From positions 1 to 20,989 of the forward strand of contig JBBJOW010000064.1 of the NCBI GenBank assembly GCA_037724045.1: DNA of 20,989 nucleotides, in the 5' to 3' direction. The DNA is from DATLGB01 sp037724045. Lineage in GTDB: Bacteria > Actinomycetota > Thermoleophilia > Solirubrobacterales > Solirubrobacteraceae. A program made the translations under genes and the position numbers. This document shows positions 1-6,725 of the stretch, one piece after another. The notes below the pieces were generated by a model. It had not been told where the DNA came from and made no database searches. It was given only the letters and a program-made list of their open reading frames with translations. Each line of letters opens with the position of its first letter. The first letter of the stretch is position 1.

Positions 1-472
1 CCTTCGTGGCGCCGTCGGTGCGCCCGAGCGCCCGCGCGATCTCGCGGTTGTCCATCCCGAGCGCGAAGCGCATGATCAGCGCCTCGCGCCGGTCGTCGGG
101 CAGATCCTCCACGCAGGCGAGGATCCGGGCCAGGTCGTCGCGGTGCTCGACGAGCGTCTCCGTGGTGTGCGTCGCGGCCAGCGGCCCGGCATCGTCGATC
201 GGCGTCTGGGGCTTGCGGGAGCGGTCGCGGTAGTAGTTGGCCGCCAGGTTGTGGGCGATGCGGATCAGCCAGGGCCGCAGCGGGCGACCGTCGGACTCCC
301 GCTGCGCGCGCTCGAAGTGCCGGTAGGCCTGCAGGAACGTCTGCTCGGTGAGGTCCTCGGCGTCGTGATGGTTGCCGATCCGGTAGTACGAATACGAGTA
401 GACGTCGCGCAGATGCGCCCGGTACAGGTCGGAGAAGTCCGCGTCGAGCTTGGCCTTGGTGCCCGCATCCAT
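1..472 (-). CDS. ECF-type RNA polymerase sigma factor (C-terminus cut by window edge)
   Basis: An extracytoplasmic-function sigma factor, which would direct RNA polymerase to a specific promoter set. 157 residues are visible, starting at ATG 472. Region 2 is recognisable from AEDLTEQTFLQAYRH followed by RPWLIRIAHNLAANYYRDRSR, the core and -10 recognition helices. Region 4 begins with LPDDRREALIMRFALGM and continues into a helix-turn-helix (NREIARALGRTDGATK) when the window ends. The start lies 12 nt after the stop of the upstream acyltransferase with only a weak purine stretch between, so co-transcription and possibly translational coupling are likely. No anti-sigma factor is visible; one could lie beyond the left edge. 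The family assignment is firm; the regulon is unknown. Confidence 0.9.
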   Translation of the reverse strand, partial: MDAGTKAKLDADFSDLYRAHLRDVYSYSYYRIGNHHDAEDLTEQTFLQAYRHFERAQRESDGRPLRPWLIRIAHNLAANYYRDRSRKPQTPIDDAGPLAATHTTETLVEHRDDLARILACVEDLPDDRREALIMRFALGMDNREIARALGRTDGATK

Positions 473-484
473 GCATGAAGGACC

Positions 485-1495
485 CTACGCGGCGATGCGC
501 TCGACCGTGGCTTCGCGGCCGGCGGCGGCGAAGACCTCGCGCAACTGGCGCCCGAGGCCGCGGTCGTCGGTGTCGATGAGCACGGCGTCGGTGGGTGCCA
601 CCGAGCCGATGCGCGCCACGCGCGCCTGTGCGAGCTGGGCCTCCGCACCCGCGAACAGGACGCCGGCGCGCGGCGGGATGCGCGCGCACAGATCCACCGA
701 GACCACCGGGCCGGTGAGGACGACGAGGTCCGCGCGCTCGACCTCGGCGTCGACCGTGATCTGAGCGCGTTCGAGCACGCGGGTGAGCGGGGCGGCCCAG
801 GCACCGTCGCCCAGCACGGCGGCGCGGCGCAGCGGCGGCAGGCCGCCGAGCCACTCCCACTGCAGCATCACGCACGGCCAGATGCGGTCGGTGACCGCGG
901 CGGCGAGCTCCGGCGACGCGGACTCAACGCGGGGGAAGGTGAGCGGGCGGCCGATGCGGACGCGCACCTTGCGCGGGCGGATGCGCCATTTGCGGCGCAC
1001 GTCCTCCGTGCCGATCAGCGCCACGGGCACGACGGGCACGCCCGTTTCGAGCGCCAGGCGCCCGACGCCGCGGCGCGGCCGGCCGAGCGAGCCGGGACGG
1101 ATGCGCGTGCCCTCACAGAAGATCAGGACGCTGTCGCCGCGGGCGAGGATGGCGCGTGCGGTGTCGAGCATCTCCGTGTCGGAGTTGCCGCGGTCGACGG
1201 GAAACGCGCCGAGGGCGTTGAGCAGCCAGCCCTGCCAGCGCTTCTCGAACAACTCGCGCTTGGCCACGTAGTACAGCGGGCGGCGCGCGATCGTCGCGAT
1301 GATGAACGGGTCCAGGAAGGACCGGTGGTTGGCGGCGACGATGTAGGGCCCGTCCTCGGGCATGTGCTCGCGCCCGATCCGCGACAGCCGGAAATACAGG
1401 TGGAAGAACGGCTGCAGGACGGCGCGCACGAGCCAGTAGACGATGGGCTGGACGCCCTTCTCGCGGGCGCGTCTGTGGAGGGCGGCGGCGTCCAT
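485..1495 (-). CDS. PlsC-type lysophospholipid acyltransferase with GpsA-like Rossmann tail
   Basis: 336 residues. Residues about 20-205 form a PlsC acyltransferase domain: the catalytic H(X4)D motif is NHRSFLD (His57, Asp62), the substrate-binding motif is EGTR (128-131), and the GVPVVPVALIG strand follows near 152-162. Such enzymes acylate lysophosphatidate or related glycerolipids at the cytoplasmic membrane face. From about residue 224 there is a ~110-residue extension starting RAAVLGDGAWAAPLTRVLE and continuing to ADLVVLTGP. This resembles a compressed N-terminal Rossmann half of glycerol-3-phosphate dehydrogenase (GpsA), but the dinucleotide motif is altered and the catalytic half is absent. 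The acyltransferase call is secure; the role of the tail is unknown. The gene is divergent from 1551 and is followed by the ECF sigma gene. Confidence 0.88.
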   Translation of the reverse strand: MDAAALHRRAREKGVQPIVYWLVRAVLQPFFHLYFRLSRIGREHMPEDGPYIVAANHRSFLDPFIIATIARRPLYYVAKRELFEKRWQGWLLNALGAFPVDRGNSDTEMLDTARAILARGDSVLIFCEGTRIRPGSLGRPRRGVGRLALETGVPVVPVALIGTEDVRRKWRIRPRKVRVRIGRPLTFPRVESASPELAAAVTDRIWPCVMLQWEWLGGLPPLRRAAVLGDGAWAAPLTRVLERAQITVDAEVERADLVVLTGPVVSVDLCARIPPRAGVLFAGAEAQLAQARVARIGSVAPTDAVLIDTDDRGLGRQLREVFAAAGREATVERIAA

Positions 1496-1533
1496 GATCA
1501 GTGTGGAGACCTACGCCTGCCGCAACGGCTCGT

Positions 1534-1539
1534 TACAGT
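1534..1539 (+). promoter_or_regulatory. Candidate -10 box (TACAGT) for the 1551 gene
   Basis: TACAGT matches TANNNT and ends 11 nt before the ATG at 1551, predicting a 5' leader of only a few bases. There is no convincing Shine-Dalgarno in the gap and no clear -35. It lies in the 55-nt space between divergent genes. Inference from pattern only. Confidence 0.35.
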
Positions 1540-1550
1540 CAGCACGGCTT

Positions 1551-2093
1551 ATGGCGGCGGACACGACACGGGTGCTGCGCGGGGCCATCGCGGGTGCGGT
1601 GGCGGCAGGCGTCTGGAGCCTGCAGCAGCCGCTCGACAAGCGGGTCTTCGGCGTCGACTACGACGACGCGGAACTGCTCGGCGCGGCGGTGACCCGACGG
1701 CGCGGAACGGTTGCGACCTTCGCGATCGGTCACGCGCTGCACGTGGCCAACGGCGCGCTGTTCGGCGCCGCCTACGCCGCCGTGTCACCTTCCGTCGGTG
1801 GCCCCGGCGTGGCCCGGGGCGCGCTGGCCGGCATGGCCGAGCACGCCGCCACCTGGCCGCTGACCCGCTTCATAGGCGCCGTCCACCCCGTCGGCGAGAG
1901 CTTTCCGGCCTTGTGGGGCGACCGCCGCGCGCTCGCCCAAGCGACTTGGCGCCACCTGCTGTTCGGCACCGTGCTCGGAGCGGTCGAGGAGCGGCTGAAC
2001 CCGCCGCCAGGCGAGGCCGCGCCCGCCGACTCGGACCACTCGACGTCCAACGGGCACGGCAACGTCGAGCACCTGGTCGTCACCAAAGCGTGA
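1551..2093 (+). CDS. Small multi-pass integral membrane protein, hypothetical
   Basis: 180 residues starting at ATG 1551 (MAADTTRVLRGAIAGAVAAG). Glycine/alanine-rich hydrophobic stretches near residues 8-22, 55-80, 85-105 and 135-150 suggest three or four membrane helices of the kind seen in uncharacterised YagU/DUF1440-like proteins. That relationship is only a guess from texture. The C-terminal ~30 residues are hydrophilic and probably disordered. Its stop overlaps the start of the downstream sugar-nucleotide enzyme (GTGA), so the two are translationally coupled. The reading frame is open further upstream, but ATG 1551 is preferred because it follows a plausible promoter and begins a typical N-terminus. 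Function unknown. Confidence 0.75.
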   Translation: MAADTTRVLRGAIAGAVAAGVWSLQQPLDKRVFGVDYDDAELLGAAVTRRRGTVATFAIGHALHVANGALFGAAYAAVSPSVGGPGVARGALAGMAEHAATWPLTRFIGAVHPVGESFPALWGDRRALAQATWRHLLFGTVLGAVEERLNPPPGEAAPADSDHSTSNGHGNVEHLVVTKA

Positions 2094-3016
2094 AGACGCT
2101 GATCACCGGCGGGACGGGCTTCGCCGGCCGGCACCTCGCCGCGCACTGCGCGGACGCGGGTGACGACGTCGTCGTGCTCGCCCGTTCCGAAGGCGTCGAC
2201 CTCCTCGACGCCGAGCAGACGCAGCGCGTGGTGGCCGATGCCGCGCCCGACGTCGTCTACCACCTCGCCGCGCAGGCGCACGTCGGCCGCTCCTGGACCG
2301 ACCCCGCGACCACCTTGCGGGACAACGTCGGCATGGCTGCGAACGTGTTCGAGGCGGTCCGCGCCGGCGCGCCGGACGCGACCGTGCTCTTCGTCTCCTC
2401 CGGCGAGGTCTACGGCCGGCCAGAGACCCTGCCGCTGACCGAGACGGCGCCGCTGCGTCCCCAGAACCCGTACGCGGTCTCCAAGGCCGCCTCCGACCTG
2501 CTCGCGCGCTTCTACGCCGACGCCCACGGCCTGCGCGTCGTGATCGCCCGCGCGTTCAATCACTCGGGGCCCGGCCAGGAGCCCATCTACGCCATCGCCA
2601 ACTTCGCGCGCCAGATCGCCGCCGGTCCGCACGTGATCACCGGCAACCCGGAGACGCGCCGCGACTACACCGACGTGCGCGACGTCGTGCGCGCGTATCG
2701 GCTGCTCGCACAGTCGGGTGAGGCCGGCGAGGCCTACAACGTCTGCTCGGGCGCGACCGCGTCCGCGCGCGAGCTCGTCGCGCTGCTCGCCGAGCTCGAC
2801 GGCATCGCCGCCGACCACGAGGTCGACCCGTCGCTCGTGCGCGCGCACGAGGTCATGGAGGTTCGCGGCTCGGCGGACAAGCTGCGCGCCGTGACCGGCT
2901 GGGAACCGCAGATCGCCCTCGCCGACACCCTGCGCGACACCGTTGCCTGGTGGCGGGCAATCAGAGCTCCCCCGGCGGCGACGCCCGGCCCCGGACTCGA
3001 ACCGGGAACCCCTTGA
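2090..3016 (+). CDS. rmd: NAD(P)-dependent sugar-nucleotide dehydratase/reductase, probable GDP-6-deoxy-D-mannose reductase
   Basis: 308 residues, an extended short-chain dehydrogenase. The N-terminus has the nucleotide-binding motif TGGTGFAG, then D31-L32-L33-type contacts, YHLAAQAHVG, a catalytic serine strand (FVSSGEVYG) and the Tyr-Lys pair in YAVSKAA. The motif ARAFNHSGPGQ followed by RDYTDVRDVVRAY is typical of GDP-4-keto-6-deoxymannose reductase (Rmd) and its GMD-like relatives, which make GDP-rhamnose for surface glycans. The exact sugar cannot be fixed from sequence. The GTG start overlaps the previous stop by 4 nt. The natural domain end is near AWWRA; the last ~12 codons are read through the complement of a tRNA-Thr gene, so the tail PGPGLEPGTP is an accidental peptide. 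Confidence 0.85.
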   Translation: MKTLITGGTGFAGRHLAAHCADAGDDVVVLARSEGVDLLDAEQTQRVVADAAPDVVYHLAAQAHVGRSWTDPATTLRDNVGMAANVFEAVRAGAPDATVLFVSSGEVYGRPETLPLTETAPLRPQNPYAVSKAASDLLARFYADAHGLRVVIARAFNHSGPGQEPIYAIANFARQIAAGPHVITGNPETRRDYTDVRDVVRAYRLLAQSGEAGEAYNVCSGATASARELVALLAELDGIAADHEVDPSLVRAHEVMEVRGSADKLRAVTGWEPQIALADTLRDTVAWWRAIRAPPAATPGPGLEPGTP

Positions 3017-3054
3017 TTACAAATCAAGTGCTCTGCCAATTGAGCTAACCGGGC
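2982..3054 (-). tRNA. tRNA-Thr (anticodon TGT)
   Basis: On the minus strand a full cloverleaf folds: acceptor GCCCGGT pairs with GCCGGGC (one G-U), the D-stem is GCTC/GAGC, the anticodon stem CTTGA/TCAAG encloses loop TTTGTAA (anticodon TGT, reading ACA), and the T-arm is CCCGG-TTCGAGT-CCGGG. The discriminator base is G and CCA is not encoded. The 3' half overlaps the last 35 nt of the convergent plus-strand dehydratase/reductase gene. Boundaries come from manual folding. Confidence 0.95.
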
Positions 3055-3063
3055 CGGTGTCGC

Positions 3064-3073
3064 AGCCTACCCT
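3064..3073. promoter_or_regulatory. Overlapping divergent -10 boxes for tRNA-Thr and the FKBP gene
   Basis: The ten bases AGCCTACCCT read as TACCCT on the plus strand, 8 nt before the FKBP ATG, and as TAGGCT on the minus strand, 9 nt before the mature tRNA 5' end. Both fit TANNNT and share two base pairs. Only 27 bp separate the two genes, so both promoters must lie here or extend into the genes. No good -35 is seen for either. Confidence 0.5.
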
Positions 3074-3081
3074 TCACCGCC

Positions 3082-3594
3082 ATGACGATCCGCCTCGCCG
3101 CTGTCCTGTGTTCCGTGCTCGTCCTTGCCGGCTGCGGGGGTGATGACGAGCAGGAGGCCGCCGCCTCGCCGACCGCCGAGGCGACGGAGACCGCAGCTGC
3201 CGCCGCGCCCGTCTCCACCAACCTCAAAGAGGAGCCGATGCCGGTGCCGGCGGGCGAGGCGCCGGTGGACCTCGTCACCGAGGACGTCGTCAAGGGCAAG
3301 GGCAAGGCGGCCAAGAGCGGCGACCTGCTCTCCGTGCAGTACACGGGCATCTCGTTCTCGACCGGCCAGAAGTTCGACGCGTCCTGGGACCGCGGGGCAC
3401 AGCCGTTTGAGTTCCCGCTCGGCGCCGGCCAGGTCATCCCCGGCTGGGATCGGGGCATCGTCGGCATGAAGGAGGGCGGGCGGCGCCAGCTGACCATTCC
3501 GCCCGACCTCGCCTACGGGCCCGCGGGCTCGCCGCCGGCGATCGGCCCCGACGAGACGCTGATCTTCGTCGTCGACCTCGTCAAGATCGGCTGA
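3082..3594 (+). CDS. FKBP-type peptidyl-prolyl cis-trans isomerase, lipoprotein
   Basis: 170 residues. The N-terminus is a lipoprotein signal peptide with lipobox LAGC (Cys18), so the mature protein should be anchored to the outer face of the membrane. A low-complexity Ala/Glu/Thr linker spans residues 20-50. The FKBP domain covers about 65-170, with the family landmarks VQYTG, KFDASWD, FPLGAGQVIPGWDRGIVGMK, IPPDLAYG and a closing IFVVDLVKI strand. It should isomerise prolyl bonds in exported proteins. There is no Shine-Dalgarno; a TANNNT box 8 nt upstream suggests a leaderless message. The phosphatase gene follows 11 nt after the stop, so the two may be co-transcribed. Confidence 0.93.
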   Translation: MTIRLAAVLCSVLVLAGCGGDDEQEAAASPTAEATETAAAAAPVSTNLKEEPMPVPAGEAPVDLVTEDVVKGKGKAAKSGDLLSVQYTGISFSTGQKFDASWDRGAQPFEFPLGAGQVIPGWDRGIVGMKEGGRRQLTIPPDLAYGPAGSPPAIGPDETLIFVVDLVKIG

Positions 3595-3605
3595 CGCGTC
3601 GCGGC

Positions 3606-5567
3606 ATGCTCAACCGCCCGGCGCTGACCCCGCGCCTGCGGGCGGTCCTGGATGAGCTGCCCGCGCTCGTGCTGGTCATGCGCGGCCCCGAGCTGATCGT
3701 CGAGCTCGCCAATCCGCGCCGCCCCGGACTGCCCCAGGGCACGGAGGTCGAGGGGCTGACGGCGGAGCAGATGCTGCGCCGCACGCTCAAGTCCGCCGTG
3801 GACCGCGAGCGCTACCTGGACGTGATGCGCCACGTACTGGCCACGGGCGACCCCGTCCGCGAGCTCGAGTCGCGCCTGCGCTTCGCCGGCGACGAGGACG
3901 CGAGCTACTGGGACCTGCTCGTGCTGGCCCTGCCCGGCGACGGGGACGGAGCGGACGGCGTCGTCCTCTTCGCCACCGAAGTGACCCGGCTGGTCGCAGC
4001 GCGTGAGCGCGCCGAACAGGCCGAGTACCGCTTCACGACGCTGTTCGAGTCGAACGTGATCGGCGTCACCATCGTCGACGAGTCGCGCATCCTCGAATCA
4101 AACGATGCCTTCCTGTCGATGATCGGGCGCTCGCGGCTCCAGCTCGACGCCGGCCTGAGCTGGAAGGATCTGACCGCCCCCGAGTACTCCGGCCACGACG
4201 AGCGCGCCGAGCGGGCGCTGCACGCGGACGGCGCCGTCGCCCCCTTCGAGAAGGCGTATCTGCGTCCGGACGGCACGCGGATCTCGGTGCTGATCAGCGG
4301 CACGCTGCTGAGCCCGGAGCCGTTCCGCGTCCTGACCACGAGCTATGACCTGTCGGCCCGGCAGGCCGCCGAGACGCAGAACGCCCTGCTACTGGCGCGC
4401 ACCCGGCGCCTGCAGGAGATCACCGCGACGCTGTCGGCCTCGAACTCCGCGTCGGCCATCGCCCGCGCGGTCGTCCACCACGGACTCGAGGAGCTCAGCG
4501 CCTCCGCCGGTGTGCTCCTGCGTCGCGAGGACGAGCTGACGATCGAGCACGCGGTCGGCTTCGACCGCGACCGCCTCGAGGAGTGGCGCAGCTTCCCGGC
4601 GTCGCTGCCTGGAGCGCTGCGCGCGCCGAGCGGCGTCCTCGAACCCGCGGGCGACCTGCTCGACGGCGGCACCGCCATCGCCGTGCCGATGGCGGGCGGC
4701 GACGGCGTGGCGCTCGGGACGGTGGCGCTCGCGTTCCGCGGCCACCGCATCTTCACCCCGCCCGAGACCGAGTTCCTGCTCGCGCTCGCGCGCCAGGCGG
4801 GCCTCGCCCTGGACCGCACGCGCCTCTACGAGGACCGTGCCTACGTCGCGCGCAAGCTCCAGGAGGGCCTGCTGCCCGACCGGCTCGCCGCCGTCCCCGG
4901 CCTGGAGGCGGCGGTCGTCTACGAGTCGATCTCCGGCGGCGGCGAGGTGGGCGGCGACTTCTACGACCTCTTCGAGGGCCGGCCGAACCGGTGGCTGGCG
5001 TGCGTCGGCGACGTGTGCGGCAAGGGCACCGAGGCGGCGGTGATCACCGGCCTGGCGCGTCACACCGTCCGCGCGATCGGCCGCACCAGCGACAGTCCCG
5101 CGGAGGTTCTCGGCTTCCTCAACGGCGCGCTGCGGCGCCACTCGGCGGTCGCCTCGTTCTGCACGGTGGGGTGCGCGAGCATCGCGGTCCTCGAGGGTGG
5201 CGGCTTCGACGTGCTCCTGTCCTCGGGCGGGCACCCGTTCCCGCTCGTCCTGCGCGCGGACGGGACGCTCGAGGAGGTCGAGGTGCTCGGGACGATGCTC
5301 GGCGTCACCGAGGAGCCCGAGCTCGTCGAGCACTCGCTCGAGCTCGCGCCCGGCGACGCGCTCGTGCTCTACACCGACGGCGTGACGGATGCGCGGCGCG
5401 TCGGCGGCGAGCGCTTCGGCGACGAGCGCCTGCTGACGGCGGTGCGCGGGGCGGCCGGCCTGGACGCCGACGGCATCGCCGACGCCATCGAGTCCGCGGT
5501 CCGCACCCATCTCCCCGGGCCGTCGGCCGACGACCGCGCCGTTGTGGTCCTGCGCGCCACGCGCTGA
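3606..5567 (+). CDS. PAS-PAS-GAF sensor with SpoIIE/RsbU-type PP2C serine phosphatase
   Basis: 653 residues. Residues ~10-130 and ~138-255 look like two PAS domains (second: FTTLFESNVIGVTIVDESRILESNDAFLSMIGRS). Residues ~270-408 form a GAF domain, then a short coiled linker (RTRLYEDRAYVARKLQEGLLP) leads into a PP2C/SpoIIE phosphatase at ~430-650. Metal-binding acidic positions are intact: VGGDFYDLF (Asp451, Asp454), GDVCGKG (Asp469), YTDGVTD (Asp591) and DDRAVVV (642-643). Such proteins dephosphorylate anti-anti-sigma factors in partner-switching pathways controlled by a sensed signal. No anti-sigma or STAS partner is in the window, so the target is unknown. No transmembrane segment is apparent, suggesting a cytosolic sensor. 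Confidence 0.92.
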   Translation: MLNRPALTPRLRAVLDELPALVLVMRGPELIVELANPRRPGLPQGTEVEGLTAEQMLRRTLKSAVDRERYLDVMRHVLATGDPVRELESRLRFAGDEDASYWDLLVLALPGDGDGADGVVLFATEVTRLVAARERAEQAEYRFTTLFESNVIGVTIVDESRILESNDAFLSMIGRSRLQLDAGLSWKDLTAPEYSGHDERAERALHADGAVAPFEKAYLRPDGTRISVLISGTLLSPEPFRVLTTSYDLSARQAAETQNALLLARTRRLQEITATLSASNSASAIARAVVHHGLEELSASAGVLLRREDELTIEHAVGFDRDRLEEWRSFPASLPGALRAPSGVLEPAGDLLDGGTAIAVPMAGGDGVALGTVALAFRGHRIFTPPETEFLLALARQAGLALDRTRLYEDRAYVARKLQEGLLPDRLAAVPGLEAAVVYESISGGGEVGGDFYDLFEGRPNRWLACVGDVCGKGTEAAVITGLARHTVRAIGRTSDSPAEVLGFLNGALRRHSAVASFCTVGCASIAVLEGGGFDVLLSSGGHPFPLVLRADGTLEEVEVLGTMLGVTEEPELVEHSLELAPGDALVLYTDGVTDARRVGGERFGDERLLTAVRGAAGLDADGIADAIESAVRTHLPGPSADDRAVVVLRATR

Positions 5568-5569
5568 CG

Positions 5570-5575
5570 TATCGT
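5570..5575 (+). promoter_or_regulatory. Leaderless-type -10 box (TATCGT) for the LOG gene
   Basis: TATCGT begins 3 nt after the phosphatase stop and ends 7 nt before GTG 5583. The gap has no Shine-Dalgarno. This spacing fits transcription starting at or next to the start codon. No -35 is evident. Confidence 0.5.
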
Positions 5576-5582
5576 TGCCGTC

Positions 5583-6272
5583 GTGGCCGAGCCCGTCCGC
5601 CCCAGCTCGCCCGACGAGGAGATCCTGGCGGCCGAGCACGCCGAGGTGCTGTCGCTGCTCGACGACGAGCAGCGCATCGATGCGGTGGCCTCCGAGCTGC
5701 GCACCGGCTTCGGCGCGCTCGGGGTGCTGGGCCCGGCGGTGACGATCTTCGGCTCGGCGCGCACGCCGGCCGACGACCCGGAGTACGCGCAGGCGCGGAC
5801 GCTCGCGCGGCGGATCGGCGAGCTCGGCCTGCCGATCATCACCGGCGGCGGCCCGGGAGCCATGGAGGCGGCCAACCTGGGCGCGCAGGACGCCGGCGTG
5901 CGGTCGGTCGGGCTCGGCATCGATCTGCCCCACGAGGAGGCGCTGAACGAGTTCGTGGACCTGCCGCTGATGTTCCATTACTTCTTCACCCGCAAGGTGA
6001 TGTTCGTCCGCTACGCCTGTGCCTTCGTGGTGCTGCCGGGCGGCTTCGGGACGTTCGACGAGCTGTTCGAGGTCCTCACGTTGCGCCAGACGGGAAAGAT
6101 CCGCAGCCGCCCGGTGATCCTCGTCGGGACGGACTACTGGTGCGGACTCATCGATTGGCTGGCGGACCCCGTCCGCACCGAGGGGAAGATCAACGACGCC
6201 GACGTCGAGCGCGTCATCTGCACCGATGACCTCGACGAGGTCGTCCGGCTCGTCGCCGCCGCGCCTAGGTGA
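5583..6272 (+). CDS. LOG-family protein (TIGR00730 type, phosphoribohydrolase fold)
   Basis: 229 residues with the Rossmann-like LOG fold. Signature motifs are present: ITGGGPGAMEAANLGA near residues 83-98 and PGGFGTFDELFE with the PGGxGTxxE phosphate-binding and catalytic pattern near 151-162, followed by LRQTGK. Family members cleave nucleoside 5'-monophosphates between base and ribose 5-phosphate (cytokinin-activating in plants); older annotations call them lysine decarboxylase-like without support. The bacterial substrate is often unproven. The first ~45 residues form a helical extension. The GTG start is preferred because a TANNNT box lies 7 nt upstream. The 3' end overlaps the convergent membrane-protein gene by 8 bp. 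Confidence 0.88.
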   Translation: MAEPVRPSSPDEEILAAEHAEVLSLLDDEQRIDAVASELRTGFGALGVLGPAVTIFGSARTPADDPEYAQARTLARRIGELGLPIITGGGPGAMEAANLGAQDAGVRSVGLGIDLPHEEALNEFVDLPLMFHYFFTRKVMFVRYACAFVVLPGGFGTFDELFEVLTLRQTGKIRSRPVILVGTDYWCGLIDWLADPVRTEGKINDADVERVICTDDLDEVVRLVAAAPR

Positions 6273-6660
6273 GCGTCTCGAAGTGCCAGTGGTCGCCGTG
6301 GCGACCCAGCGTGAGGCGATGCTCGCCCGCGGCGGTCTCGACGCGGAAGACGGCCTTGTCGTCCTCGGTGCCCGGGGGGTCGACGACCTGGATCAGCTCG
6401 ATGGTGGTGGCCGCGACGCCCGGGCGCTCCTGCGAGAAGGCCTGACGGGCCGCCTCGGTCACGCGGCTGGGCTCCCAGCCGTTGTCGGACGCATGGGCGG
6501 CGGCGAGATCGCGGTTGGCCCGCTCGATCTCGGCGGTGAAGGCCGCCGCGCCCGCCTCGGTGCGCCGGCGCACGATGAACGCCCCGCCGATGGCGAGCAG
6601 CAGGAAGAAGCCGAGAACGGCCAGGACGATGATCCCCGCGGTGGACACGGCGGCGAGCAT
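6265..6660 (-). CDS. Small membrane-anchored hypothetical protein
   Basis: 131 residues from ATG 6660. Residues ~8-30 form one strongly hydrophobic helix (GIIVLAVLGFFLLLAIGGAF) followed by a positive RRR stop-transfer cluster. A helical stretch and then a ~65-residue soluble domain with alternating strands (TTIELIQVVDPP, KAVFRVETAAG, HRLTLGRHG, HWHFETLT) make up the rest. The orientation suggests a cytoplasmic C-terminal domain. I do not recognise the family. It lies downstream of sigH on the same strand with 65 nt between them that hold a GC-rich hairpin. The frame stays open far upstream, but that stretch is antisense-like shadow of sigH, so the ATG just before the membrane helix is chosen. 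No clear ribosome site is visible. Confidence 0.7.
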   Translation of the reverse strand: MLAAVSTAGIIVLAVLGFFLLLAIGGAFIVRRRTEAGAAAFTAEIERANRDLAAAHASDNGWEPSRVTEAARQAFSQERPGVAATTIELIQVVDPPGTEDDKAVFRVETAAGEHRLTLGRHGDHWHFETLT

Positions 6661-6692
6661 AGGGGTGGCGAGGCCACGTCGTTGGCGGTGGG

Positions 6693-6711
6693 GGGGGCGA
6701 GCCGGGCCCCC
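6693..6711 (-). terminator. GC-rich hairpin after sigH
   Basis: On the minus strand GGGGGC and GCCCCC flank a 7-nt loop, 15 nt after the sigH stop. A G8 homopolymer (6690-6697, plus strand) forms part of one arm. There is no U-tract, so termination is only suggested. Confidence 0.35.
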
Positions 6712-6725
6712 AGGTCTTCTGTGGG

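Noticed and set aside
1325..3016. 563-residue plus-strand ORF
   Set aside because: Only its 3' part is the reductase. The 5' part is antisense to the acyltransferase and out of frame with the membrane-protein gene; the true start is GTG 2090.
2943..3143. Plus-strand ORF containing PDSNREPLDYKSSALPIELTG
   Set aside because: This peptide is a familiar false translation of the antisense strand of a tRNA gene; here it lies over tRNA-Thr.
4389..5978. 529-residue minus-strand ORF opposite the SpoIIE phosphatase
   Set aside because: Antisense shadow of a phosphatase with all catalytic residues intact.
6690..6697. Run of eight G residues as a phase-variation tract
   Set aside because: It is outside any coding frame I support and is part of a GC hairpin; no promoter spacing depends on it.
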